A stretch of DNA of 52,249 bases from Citromicrobium sp. (GTDB taxonomy: Bacteria > Pseudomonadota > Alphaproteobacteria > Sphingomonadales > Sphingomonadaceae): positions 1-52,249 of the forward strand of contig QFNA01000032.1 in NCBI GenBank assembly GCA_003248395.1. The letters are read 5' to 3'. The position numbers were made by a program, and so were the translations under genes. Each line of letters opens with the position of its first letter. Positions within the stretch are counted from its first letter, which is position 1. The notes under the pieces are model-generated. The model worked only from the letters and a program-made list of their open reading frames with translations. It was not told the DNA's origin and did not search any database. Positions 24,367 to 32,180 of this stretch are shown in pieces.

Positions 24367-26022
24367 ATGCGGCGGGGGCAGCGGAGGCGGTGGCTCGTGG
24401 ATTTCCCACGCGGCGTGCCGATCGCGATATTCCTGCTTGTGGCTGCCGTTACCGCGTTCGGAGTTTTCTCCATCGAGCGCAGCGAGAGGCTGCGCGACAT
24501 CGTGGATCTTAACCGTCAGGCGCAGGCGATGGTATCGGCGATCGAGCGTCGCTCTTATGCCAGTTCCTCTTACCTTCGGGCAGGATCGGCGCTGTTCAGT
24601 TCACAGGAAGCTGTCACTCAAAGCATGTTTCAGCAATTCGTTTCGGAATTGCGATTGGATTCCGATTATCGGGGTGCCGAGGGCATCGGCTGGGCGCCGG
24701 CGATAACGGCAGAGCAATTGCCTGAACTTGAGAGGCGATTGAATCAGGGTCGTACGAAAGCGATCAGAGTGCATCCCAGCCTAGGAGAGAGGCAACGCGA
24801 CCAGCTGGTACCGATACTTTTTCTCGAGCCCGATACGCTTCGCAATCGTCGGGCTCTCGGATACGACATGTATTCCGAAGCACTTCGACGTTCGGCGATG
24901 GATGATGCCACCCGCACTATGCGGCCGACCGCGACCGGCAGTGTTGTGCTGGAACAGGAAGGTGGAGGAAGCGAAGCCGGCTTTCTCATCTACATGCCTG
25001 TTTTCGATGGCGCCGGCAGTACGCGTAATCTCAAGGGTTTTGTCTACAGCCCCTTCAACGCGAATGATTTTCTGACATCAGCCTCGGAACTTGTCGATGA
25101 AGATCGGTACGGCTTCCGGCTCTATGATGCTCAGGATGGACAGCGAAAATTATTGGTCCAGCTGCCCGGCTGGAGCGAGGGCGGCAGGGCGGTGGAACGG
25201 GAATTCGAGCTAGCGAACCATCGCATGGTACTGGTCGCTCAGACGCAGAACGATCCGACGCTTTCTCCTCTGTCGATGATTACGCTGCTTTTCGGTTTTG
25301 CGGTTGCGAGCTTGCTGTTGGTCGTCGCCAGACTGTTGACCCAGCAAGCGCAGGAAGACAGCCGTTCGCTGGCCTGGTTCGCCGAACAGAACTCGATCCG
25401 AAACTCGTTGACCCGCGAACTCAATCACCGGGTCAAGAACACGCTCGCCAATGTGCTTTCTATCGTTTCCCTCACGCGTCGCCGCTCACGATCGCTCGAC
25501 GAATTTGCCGAAGGAATCGACAGCCGAATTCGGGCATTATCGGCGACGCATGACTTATTGACCCAGTCCGAATGGGCGACGACGCCCATTAGTTCGGTCA
25601 TTCGCGTCGAACTTGCGCCATATACGAATGATGTCGATCACGAGGTCGTGATCGATGGCCCCGAGGTGGAAGTCGCTCCCAACGACGCGCTTTCATTGGG
25701 CCTCGCGATTCACGAATTAGCGACGAACGCGGCGAAATACGGCGCGCTCAGCATGAGCGGGGGCAGGGTCTCTGTGACCTGGACGCTTATCAACGAAAAA
25801 TTGGCCGAAATCGTCTGGATCGAAAGCGGTGGACCGCCCGTTATCGTGCCGGACAAGCGTGGTTTCGGCACCGATCTAATAGAGAAAATCGTTGCGCACG
25901 AGTTGCGCCACCCGGTCGAGCTGGAATTCCACCCTTCTGGTGTGCGCTGCAAACTACGCAGCCCGGTAAGGAAGCGCGGCGATTTCCTTTTGCGCAGCGA
26001 AAGCACCTCTGGCGAAAAGTAG
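24367..26022 (+). CDS. CHASE-domain sensor histidine kinase, HWE/HisKA_2 type (putative GSR kinase)
   Basis: Membrane-bound kinase of 551 aa. A first membrane helix (PIAIFLLVAAVTAFGVFSI) is followed by a periplasmic CHASE domain (about residues 60-270, with YRGAEGIGWAPAI and FLIYMPVFDG), a second helix (SMITLLFGFAVASLLLVVA) and the kinase core with phospho-His in ELNHRVKNTLANVLSIV, the N box LAIHELATNAAKYGAL and the G box SGGPPVIVPDKRGFGTDL. Kinases of this class encoded beside phyR (PhyK/PaK types) phosphorylate PhyR. It is divergent from nepR-ecfG and convergent with phyR. Upstream at 24289 there is a GGAAC with GGTT only 15 bases on, which is not a good promoter spacing. Confidence 0.92.
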   Translation: MRRGQRRRWLVDFPRGVPIAIFLLVAAVTAFGVFSIERSERLRDIVDLNRQAQAMVSAIERRSYASSSYLRAGSALFSSQEAVTQSMFQQFVSELRLDSDYRGAEGIGWAPAITAEQLPELERRLNQGRTKAIRVHPSLGERQRDQLVPILFLEPDTLRNRRALGYDMYSEALRRSAMDDATRTMRPTATGSVVLEQEGGGSEAGFLIYMPVFDGAGSTRNLKGFVYSPFNANDFLTSASELVDEDRYGFRLYDAQDGQRKLLVQLPGWSEGGRAVEREFELANHRMVLVAQTQNDPTLSPLSMITLLFGFAVASLLLVVARLLTQQAQEDSRSLAWFAEQNSIRNSLTRELNHRVKNTLANVLSIVSLTRRRSRSLDEFAEGIDSRIRALSATHDLLTQSEWATTPISSVIRVELAPYTNDVDHEVVIDGPEVEVAPNDALSLGLAIHELATNAAKYGALSMSGGRVSVTWTLINEKLAEIVWIESGGPPVIVPDKRGFGTDLIEKIVAHELRHPVELEFHPSGVRCKLRSPVRKRGDFLLRSESTSGEK

Positions 26023-26073
26023 GGAACTTTGTCCAGACGGACAAGCGACTGCTGCACCTCCGACCCATACGAA

Positions 26074-26105
26074 GACAGCCCGGAAGCAATAGCTTCCGGG
26101 CTGTC
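26074..26105. terminator. Bidirectional hairpin between the CHASE kinase gene and phyR
   Basis: A perfect 14-bp inverted repeat (26074-26087 with 26092-26105) with a 4-base AATA loop lies between the two convergent genes. No T-tract follows on either strand, so termination is inferred from stem strength and position. Confidence 0.65.
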
Positions 26106-26127
26106 ACGCTATCGGGAAAACTCGACC

Positions 26128-26842
26128 TCAGCTCAGTGGTCTGCTCGATCCGAAGAAGAGCGCTTGGCTAATCGCCGCACGCACGGTCTGCTCTTGAAAC
26201 GGCTTCGTCACGAGATAGGTCGGCTCCGGCCGGTCACCTGTGAGAAGCCTTTCAGGATAGGCGGTGATGAAAAGCGAGAACCAATCCTGGTGTTTGATCG
26301 GCGACCACTTCCTGCGCTTGGGTCCGCGTGGCAGCGGTTCCACAGACCCGGTGACCAAGCGAGGTCACGAGATCTTCTAGTTGCATGGAAATCAGCGGTT
26401 CGTCTTCGATGATGAGCACGCTGGTCGTGCTCTCGCGATCGATCTCGGATACCGCTTCTTGCACCAAACCTTCGACCTCGCTGGCATCCAGTTCCATAAT
26501 TTCGCCTGCCTGGTCGACCGAGAAGTCTTCAAGAGTCGTCAGCAGTAACGCTTGGCGATTGAGCGGCGTTATGGACTTCAACCGGTCTTGTGCAGCCCCC
26601 TCATGCCCAGCTTCGCTCTCGGCCTCGGGGACATCCATATAGGCGCTCGACCATACCTTGTTAAAGGCGCGGTAAAGCGGAACGCGGCCGCCTTCGAGCG
26701 AAGCTTTCAGCTTTTCGTCTGCGAGGGCGGCTTCCAGCGTCGCCCGTACGAAAGCATCACCGGTGGCCTGCGAACCCGTCAGGGCCCGGGCGTAGCGGCG
26801 GAGATAAGGCAGATTTTTAGCAATTTGGTCACCAAGCGACAT
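26128..26842 (-). pseudogene. phyR: PhyR general stress response regulator, broken by an internal deletion with frame change
   Basis: PhyR is the anti-anti-sigma factor that, once phosphorylated, binds NepR and frees EcfG. The N-terminal sigma-like domain is complete (SLGDQIAKNLPYLRRYARAL to VEGLVQEAVSEIDRE). The receiver begins normally (VLIIEDEPLISMQLEDLV) up to TPGLVLA, then the frame stops 7 codons later at 26252. The receiver tail (FITAYPERLLTGDRPEP...LVTKPFQEQT) continues in another frame to the stop at 26128. At the junction (about 26272) some 25 residues that should include the phospho-acceptor Asp are absent. The start is ATG 26842, with a perfect EcfG promoter 30 bases upstream. A deletion of this size is hard to attribute to a base-calling slip, but misassembly is possible. 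Confidence 0.85.
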
Positions 26843-26871
26843 ATAACCCCTTCCGTGGTTTGCGCGTGGGA

Positions 26872-26896
26872 AACGTCCACGAATGCCAACGGTTCC
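26872..26896 (-). promoter_or_regulatory. EcfG promoter of phyR (perfect consensus)
   Basis: On the minus strand GGAAC (26896-26892), 16 bases, then CGTT (26875-26872): an exact match to the alphaproteobacterial general stress response promoter. It lies 30 bases upstream of the phyR ATG. Confidence 0.85.
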
Positions 26897-27006
26897 GTCT
26901 CCCAGCACAGATTATCGCCGACTTCCAACCTGTTCGGAACGACCGGTCGGAAATGTTGAACGTTATCGGTCATTTGGTATGCTTCATGAGAAGGGAACAC
27001 CCATGC

Positions 27007-27753
27007 ATGATTGAAGTCGCTGAACCATACCTATGCAGACTCTGCCCTTTGCAAGAATGCTCAGGTCTGCGTCCGTTAGAAGATCGACAGCGGGTGTTCG
27101 TGCAAGAATTCAAGTCTGGCGAGGTGCTTGCCGATCGTGGTGAGGATGTAATCGTTGAGGGCCGGATTGCACCCAACCTGTTCACGATACTCGAAGGGGT
27201 GTTCATCCGGTATCGGACCATGGAAGACGGTCGCAGGCAGATCGTCAATTTCATGTTTCCGGGCGATCTCGTGGGACTTCAGGCAGCGTTCGAAGAGCCA
27301 TCGGCCCATACCGTTGAAACACTGATACCAGGCCGTTTGTGCCGCTTCCGTCGGGAAGATTTCACCAGCCTGATGAGAGAACACCCACGCCTCGGCTTCG
27401 ATGTGACCTGGCTTGCGGCTCAGGAAGAGAATGCCCTTGAGGGCCACATCGTTTCGCTCGGACAGCGAAATGCGAAAGAACGGCTGGTGTATCTTGCCGT
27501 ATGGTTGCTCGACCGCGCTTTGTCGACCTGCATGGCAAACGAAGACAACATTCTGGAGATTGCCATCACCCAAGCCCAGATCGCCGATATGCTGGGTCTA
27601 TCGCTAGTCCATACGAACAGGACAATTCGCGCATTGGACAAGGAAGGTTTGGTCGAATGGGCGCAGCGGGAAATCTGCGTTCCTGATATGGCTAAGGCAG
27701 CCGACTTTGCCGGATTCGACCGGCCTCGGAATGCTGAGAGGCCATTTATTTGA
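27007..27753 (+). CDS. Crp/Fnr family transcriptional regulator with N-terminal cysteine cluster
   Basis: Regulator of 248 aa: a cyclic-nucleotide-binding-like domain (FKSGEVLADRGE, GRRQIVNFMFPGDLVGLQ) and a C-terminal winged helix (EIAITQAQIADMLGLSLVHTNRTIRALDKEGLV). The N-terminus has CRLCPLQEC, three closely spaced cysteines, and a fourth Cys occurs in GRLCRFRRED, so an FNR-like iron-sulfur or redox sensor is possible; the C-x2-C-x4-C spacing is not that of E. coli FNR. The start 27007 has GAAGGGAA about 9 bases upstream. It is divergent from phyR, and a probable sRNA gene follows it. Confidence 0.85.
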   Translation: MIEVAEPYLCRLCPLQECSGLRPLEDRQRVFVQEFKSGEVLADRGEDVIVEGRIAPNLFTILEGVFIRYRTMEDGRRQIVNFMFPGDLVGLQAAFEEPSAHTVETLIPGRLCRFRREDFTSLMREHPRLGFDVTWLAAQEENALEGHIVSLGQRNAKERLVYLAVWLLDRALSTCMANEDNILEIAITQAQIADMLGLSLVHTNRTIRALDKEGLVEWAQREICVPDMAKAADFAGFDRPRNAERPFI

Positions 27754-27802
27754 TCGGCTGACACGTGCGAAAAGCCGGACCCAAATTTTTTTCGCCTTTG
27801 TG

Positions 27803-27827
27803 GGAACCCGATTTCCGCCTGCACATT
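27803..27827 (+). promoter_or_regulatory. Probable EcfG-type promoter of the small RNA
   Basis: GGAAC (27803-27807), 16 bases, then CATT (27824-27827), one mismatch from the GGAAC-N16-CGTT consensus. Transcription would begin near 27834, just at the first predicted hairpin of the downstream RNA. Confidence 0.55.
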
Positions 27828-27833
27828 TACCCT

Positions 27834-27921
27834 ATATCACCGCCGAGACCCCCCTCCCGTCCAAGCGGCTGGTGATACGATCCCGAAAGGCCTTCGCTCG
27901 AATGAGCGAGGGCCTTTTTTT
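27834..27921 (+). ncRNA. Candidate GSR-linked small RNA with C-rich loop (GsrN-like)
   Basis: No ORF explains this intergenic stretch. The predicted RNA of about 88 nt has a first hairpin: TATCACC-GCCG (27835-27845) pairs with CGGC-T-GGTGATA (27866-27877, one bulged T) and exposes a 20-base loop (27846-27865) with the run CCCCCCTCCC, complementary to G-rich/Shine-Dalgarno-like targets. A 14-bp terminator hairpin with seven Ts follows. A near-consensus EcfG promoter sits immediately upstream, and the locus is the GSR core. Caulobacter GsrN, a sigma-T-controlled sRNA with a C-rich loop, has the same logic; homology was not tested. The RNA itself is a prediction. Confidence 0.6.
27886..27921 (+). 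terminator. Rho-independent terminator of the candidate sRNA
   Basis: A 14-bp stem (27886-27899 with 27904-27917, one G-U pair) closes a 4-base GAAT loop and runs into TTTTTTT. It is also positioned to stop leftward transcripts only weakly, so it mainly serves the plus strand. Confidence 0.88.
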
Positions 27922-27982
27922 GCGCCAACTGACTGCATAGGGGATGATGCGGCTCGACCTGAAAACGTGCGGCGCAACCAGA

Positions 27983-28456
27983 CTAATCGGATTTGAGGAC
28001 GTTCTTTAGTCTTGATATCAGGCCTCTGCGCTTCGGCTCACGCAGCAGATTTATAAGTAGAGCCGGCTCGTAGGGTTTTTCCAACACGGCCCCCAATTCG
28101 GCAATATGTGTCGGAATGTCATTGGGCATGCCGGTCGAGAAGATGATCTGCGGATGGTCCGGCCCGATCGATTCAATCAATTCGGCGATCGCCCACCCGT
28201 CATCACGATCTGCAAGGTGCACATCCAGTACGACTGCATTGGGCGTCTGTTTGCGCAACGCGACGAGTGCCAGTTCAGTCGTTGGACACAACTCGATAAT
28301 CTTCACGCCAGCATCGCTCAATGCCTGCTCGATCATCATGCCTATGACCGCATCGTCTTCCACCACGAGAACGTGATGGGGCATCCGGCCGGCCTTGTTG
28401 GTCTCGTTTGCCTGGATCATTCGCGCCTGCAGCCATTGATCGGACACTTGATGCAT
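27983..28456 (-). CDS. Single-domain response regulator
   Basis: Receiver-only protein. The core HVLVVEDDAVIGMMIEQAL, phospho-acceptor D in AVVLDVHLAD, the switch Thr in IIFSTGMP and Lys in LEKPYEP are all present. The FSTG stretch resembles the FAT GUY subgroup of single-domain regulators, some of which (SdrG in Sphingomonas) feed the general stress response. In-frame ATGs at 28456, 28420 and 28384 are possible starts. The EcfG-type promoter at 28470-28495 would give an almost leaderless message for 28456, so 28420 or 28384 may be used. It lies at the end of the GSR cluster. Confidence 0.85.
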   Translation of the reverse strand: MHQVSDQWLQARMIQANETNKAGRMPHHVLVVEDDAVIGMMIEQALSDAGVKIIELCPTTELALVALRKQTPNAVVLDVHLADRDDGWAIAELIESIGPDHPQIIFSTGMPNDIPTHIAELGAVLEKPYEPALLINLLREPKRRGLISRLKNVLKSD

Positions 28457-28469
28457 CCATTCTCACATA

Positions 28470-28495
28470 AACAATCTGCGGCGGTTCTCCGTTCC
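28470..28495 (-). promoter_or_regulatory. Probable EcfG promoter of the single-domain response regulator gene
   Basis: On the minus strand GGAAC (28495-28491), 17 bases, then TGTT (28473-28470), one mismatch from consensus, placed directly before the gene. Confidence 0.55.
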
Positions 28496-28524
28496 CGACA
28501 GACTGCTATCGCAGACGAGGGCTC

Positions 28525-29682
28525 TCAAAGAGGCTTTTCGTAGATAACATATTCGCGGTTCACTTTGCTGTCGATCGCATCGGCGATCGCCTTCATTCCC
28601 TGATTGTCGTCGAGTATCCAGCCGATTTCCGATCGGCGCGTTCCGTATTTCGACACGGCAGTACGCTGGATCTTGCTGATCATCATGAAAGCGAGCTGAC
28701 TGGCGATGCGCGAATTGTGCAATTCGCTCAAGACACCCATCAATGGGACGCGCATGCTCGCGTCAGTCGGCTTGCGCAACCAGCGAAGCAGGTGGAACCA
28801 GCCGAAAGGGAAGAGCTTGCCGCCGATCTTGGCCAGAACGGCGTTTACATCAGGAAATGTCAGCATGAATGCGACTGGTCGACCATCCAGCTCCGCGATC
28901 ATGTTCAGATCTTCCTTGATAATCGGCTTGAGCTTTTTTCCCGCATAGGCAATCTCGGCTTCGGTAAACGGCACGAACCCCCAATTGCTGGACCAGGCAT
29001 CGTTCAGGATGGAGAGTATGGTTTCGACTTCTTCGTCCCAGCGCGAAGTGTCGACGGGGCGCACGACGACCCGTTCGTTGCGTTCACCGGATCTGACGAT
29101 ACGCTCGATCAGCGGAGGGAATCCCTGGCTCACATCGAGATCGTAGGTAAGCAAGCGCTTCGTTTCTGAGAAACCAGCTTCTTCGATCCAACCGGCATAA
29201 TGCGCCGGGTGGTGGCCCATCATCATCATTGGCGCGTGATCTTGCCCGCGCACCAGCAGCCCCGGCTCTTCCCAGATCGACAGTGAAATTGGACCGACGA
29301 CACGCGTCATGCCACGCGCTTTCAGCCAGTTCTCCGCATGCCTGAGCAGGGCGAAAGCAACCTCATTGTCCTCCGCATCGAAATAGCCGAACTGGCCGGT
29401 CCCGGGACCCATGCCCTGCTCCCGAGGCAATTCGAGTGCGAGCCGGTCGATGTGAGCGGCAATGCGTCCGACCGCATCGCCGTCTTTGCGGGCGATAAAC
29501 AGCTGAACTTCGGCATGTTCGAAAAATGGGTTCTTGTCCGGATCGACGAGTTCAAGTTGCTCTGAACGGAGTTGTGGTACGTGATGTGGTACCCGCGCCG
29601 AAAAGCTCCTTCCGAGATCCACGAATTCTGCACGACCTTGCTTCCCGGAAACAGGTTCAATCATGATCTTCGATTCAGTCAC
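28525..29682 (-). CDS. GNAT-fold N-acetyltransferase-like protein
   Basis: Soluble protein of 385 aa. An N-terminal half has GNAT-like features (FIARKDGDAVGRIAAHID, a GQFGYFDAEDN segment, then an ENWLKARGMTRVVGP motif), and a second half contains another acyltransferase-like fold (MIAELDGRPVAFMLTFPDVN). Homologues are commonly labelled N-acetyltransferase; no substrate is known and the acetyl-CoA loop was not identified with certainty. The GTG at 29682 is chosen because GAAGGA lies just upstream; ATG 29664 is the alternative. It stands alone, divergent from the desaturase gene. Confidence 0.6.
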   Translation of the reverse strand: MTESKIMIEPVSGKQGRAEFVDLGRSFSARVPHHVPQLRSEQLELVDPDKNPFFEHAEVQLFIARKDGDAVGRIAAHIDRLALELPREQGMGPGTGQFGYFDAEDNEVAFALLRHAENWLKARGMTRVVGPISLSIWEEPGLLVRGQDHAPMMMMGHHPAHYAGWIEEAGFSETKRLLTYDLDVSQGFPPLIERIVRSGERNERVVVRPVDTSRWDEEVETILSILNDAWSSNWGFVPFTEAEIAYAGKKLKPIIKEDLNMIAELDGRPVAFMLTFPDVNAVLAKIGGKLFPFGWFHLLRWLRKPTDASMRVPLMGVLSELHNSRIASQLAFMMISKIQRTAVSKYGTRRSEIGWILDDNQGMKAIADAIDSKVNREYVIYEKPL

Positions 29683-29855
29683 AAGGTCGTCCTTCGTTCA
29701 GCCATTGTTAGCCCTGTGAATGCGCTATCAGACTTGTCAAGGAATGGCGCGACGCACCGAGCAAGAGCGTTCGTGACATTGCGCCGATCAGAGTAATCGT
29801 GATGCGTGGCTGTTTTTCACGCCATAGTTCCTATATTGCGCCTTCAGGATATTTA

Positions 29856-30950
29856 ATGATGAACGCAGAACCAACCTTTGCAGCCAGTGCAGCGGCCATT
29901 TCGCGCAATACGCGCGGATGGCATTCGCAGATCGCCGACGATAAGGCGATGTTGCGCGCGGCCCGCGACCTCACGAAAGATATCGCGACTGCGCGTCCGG
30001 CGATTTACTGGGTGGACATGGTCGGGTCGGCATTGGTCGGCTACGCTGCACTCGTGGCAGCTATTTTGGTCGATAGCGCACCGCTGGCTATACTGTTCGG
30101 GCTCTTTTCCGCTCTCGCACTCTACCGTGCGCTGCTGTTCATCCACGAGATCTCGCACATTCGCCGCGATGCATTGCCCGGTTTCCGTAGAGGCTGGAAC
30201 ATTTTGGTGGGCATACCGCTGCTGACGCCGTCGTTCATGTACGAGGGCGTGCACACTTTGCACCACAAGCGCACGCAATACGGAACGTCGGAAGATCCGG
30301 AATATCTTCCGCTGGCCTTGATGAAGCCATGGAGCCTGCCGCTGTTCGTATTGATAGCTCTTCTGGCCCCTGTGGCCTTGCTGTTCCGGTTCGCGGTACT
30401 GGTGCCACTGGGTGCTGTCATCCCATCCATCCGCCAACTGACATGGCAGCGTTTTTCTGCACTCGCGATCAATCCCGATTTCCGTCGTCGTCCGCCGGAG
30501 GATGACCTCAAGCCGCGAGTCATGTGGCAGGAGATCGGTGGCTTCGTCTGGTCATGGGTGCTGATCGGCAGTATTTTCACGCTCGGCTGGCGGCCATTTC
30601 TTATCGGTTTGGCCGTCGTCTCGGTCACTGCGACGCTCAATCAGCTGCGGACTTTGGTCGCGCATTTGTGGGAAAACGAAGGCGAAGCGATGACAGTGAC
30701 TGCCCAATTCCTTGATTCGGTCAATGTCCCGCCACCTGGAGTAATCGCCGAAATCTGGGCGCCTGTTGGCCTCCGCTATCATGCGTTGCATCATCTGATG
30801 CCGTCGATGCCTTATCACTCGCTTCCCGAAGCGCATCGCCGCCTGGTGGGAGAATTGGGCGAAGCCTCCACGTATCATGGTGCCAACCACAAGGGGATGG
30901 GGATCTTGGTGGCTCGCATTGCGCGCAGCACGATGGGGCGCCGGAAGTAG
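29856..30950 (+). CDS. Membrane fatty acid desaturase family protein
   Basis: Integral membrane di-iron protein of 364 aa. The histidine boxes are visible: HEISH at the end of a membrane helix, VHTLHHKR (HxxHH) and YHALHHL (HxxHH) near the C-terminus, with four or more hydrophobic helices between. It could desaturate membrane acyl chains or hydroxylate another lipid; the substrate is not evident. Two consecutive ATGs (29856, 29859) are possible starts. It is followed by the convergent lptG gene. Confidence 0.85.
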   Translation: MMNAEPTFAASAAAISRNTRGWHSQIADDKAMLRAARDLTKDIATARPAIYWVDMVGSALVGYAALVAAILVDSAPLAILFGLFSALALYRALLFIHEISHIRRDALPGFRRGWNILVGIPLLTPSFMYEGVHTLHHKRTQYGTSEDPEYLPLALMKPWSLPLFVLIALLAPVALLFRFAVLVPLGAVIPSIRQLTWQRFSALAINPDFRRRPPEDDLKPRVMWQEIGGFVWSWVLIGSIFTLGWRPFLIGLAVVSVTATLNQLRTLVAHLWENEGEAMTVTAQFLDSVNVPPPGVIAEIWAPVGLRYHALHHLMPSMPYHSLPEAHRRLVGELGEASTYHGANHKGMGILVARIARSTMGRRK

Positions 30951-31082
30951 GTCTCGCAATCCGGCGTGACTGGAATGCCCAAAAACCAATCAACCTATCG
31001 ACCTTTGCCCGCCCTGGACGGGCGCGGGGGCAGCACGAAGCCGCGCGCGCTTTCGCGTGCATCATGGGGTGCCGGATGGCAC

Positions 31083-32180
31083 CTATTCTTCGGTTCGGAT
31101 GAGCACCGTCTCGCCGATCAGAAGGAAGAGGAAGAATGGTGCCCATGCGGCGAGAAATGGAGGGTATCCTCCGAAATTCCCCATCGCAAGCGCGGCATTG
31201 TCGACCACAAAATAGGCGAAGCCGAGCGCCATGCCGATGATCGCGCGCACGAAAAGCTGACCGGAGCGGGCTAGCCCAAACGCCGCGACCGCGCCAAGCA
31301 GGGGCATAAGAAACGACGACAGCGGGCCAGAGAGCTTGTGCCACCATTTGGTACGCATCTCGCCGGTACGACGACCCGCTTCTTCGTACGACTGGATCGT
31401 CGAACCGAGCGACCAGAAAGAAACGGTATCGGGGTCCACTTCGGCGAGATCGATTTGGGCGGGCGTGAGCCCGGTGCCGACGACCATTTGCGAAAACTCT
31501 TGCGACGAGGCACTGGACACGTCGAAGCGTTTGACGTCTTCAAGCCGCCAGCCGGGGCTGGCATAAGTGGCGCTTTCAGCATCGATCTGTTCGCTGATCA
31601 CACCTTCAGGGCTTCGACGATAGAATGTCACTTGCCGCATTTGGATGTTCTCGCCGCTGCCAGCCATCTGCGCTGCGGTGAGAACATTCGTGCCATCCGT
31701 CAGATAGACATTTGCGCGCACGTTCGACTGTTCCGGAATCGGCCCGAACTCTGCAGCTTCCCATGCCTTGAGCGTTGCTGTTGCGCGCGTGACCACGCGT
31801 TCGTTGAAGGCGAAGCTGCCCACGCCGACAATGAGCGCGGTCAGCAGCAAAGGCGCGAGCACCTGGTGTGCAGAAAGGCCCGCAGCTTTCATCGCGATGA
31901 CTTCGCTGTTCTGATTGAGCGTTACCAAGGTGATAAGTGTCGCCAGAAGGACCGAATAGGGCAGGAAACGTTGGACCAACTGCGGTGCCCGTAACCCAGC
32001 GTAAGTAAGCAGTTCGCTTTGCCCGTTACCCGGCACCGCCAGGATATCGCCACTGCTCGACAGCAAATCGAGCATCATGAGCACAAGCACCAGCATGACC
32101 AAAACTGCCAGAATGCGGACGAAGAACATCTTCGCGAGATAGATCGTCAGCCTTCGCGAAGGGAAGAAGTCGAGCTGCAT
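31083..32180 (-). CDS. lptG: LPS export ABC transporter permease LptG
   Basis: Inner-membrane permease of 365 aa of the LptB2FG complex that extracts LPS for transport to the outer membrane. It has an N-terminal helix block (LTIYLAKMFFVRILAVLVMLVLVLM split over the first helix), the conserved LPYSVLLATLITLVTLNQNSEVIAMKAAGLS segment, a periplasmic beta-jellyroll and three C-terminal helices. The start ATG 32180 (MQLDFFPS) lies inside the lptF 3' end, overlapping by 34 bases, as often seen for this pair. Confidence 0.92.
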   Translation of the reverse strand: MQLDFFPSRRLTIYLAKMFFVRILAVLVMLVLVLMMLDLLSSSGDILAVPGNGQSELLTYAGLRAPQLVQRFLPYSVLLATLITLVTLNQNSEVIAMKAAGLSAHQVLAPLLLTALIVGVGSFAFNERVVTRATATLKAWEAAEFGPIPEQSNVRANVYLTDGTNVLTAAQMAGSGENIQMRQVTFYRRSPEGVISEQIDAESATYASPGWRLEDVKRFDVSSASSQEFSQMVVGTGLTPAQIDLAEVDPDTVSFWSLGSTIQSYEEAGRRTGEMRTKWWHKLSGPLSSFLMPLLGAVAAFGLARSGQLFVRAIIGMALGFAYFVVDNAALAMGNFGGYPPFLAAWAPFFLFLLIGETVLIRTEE

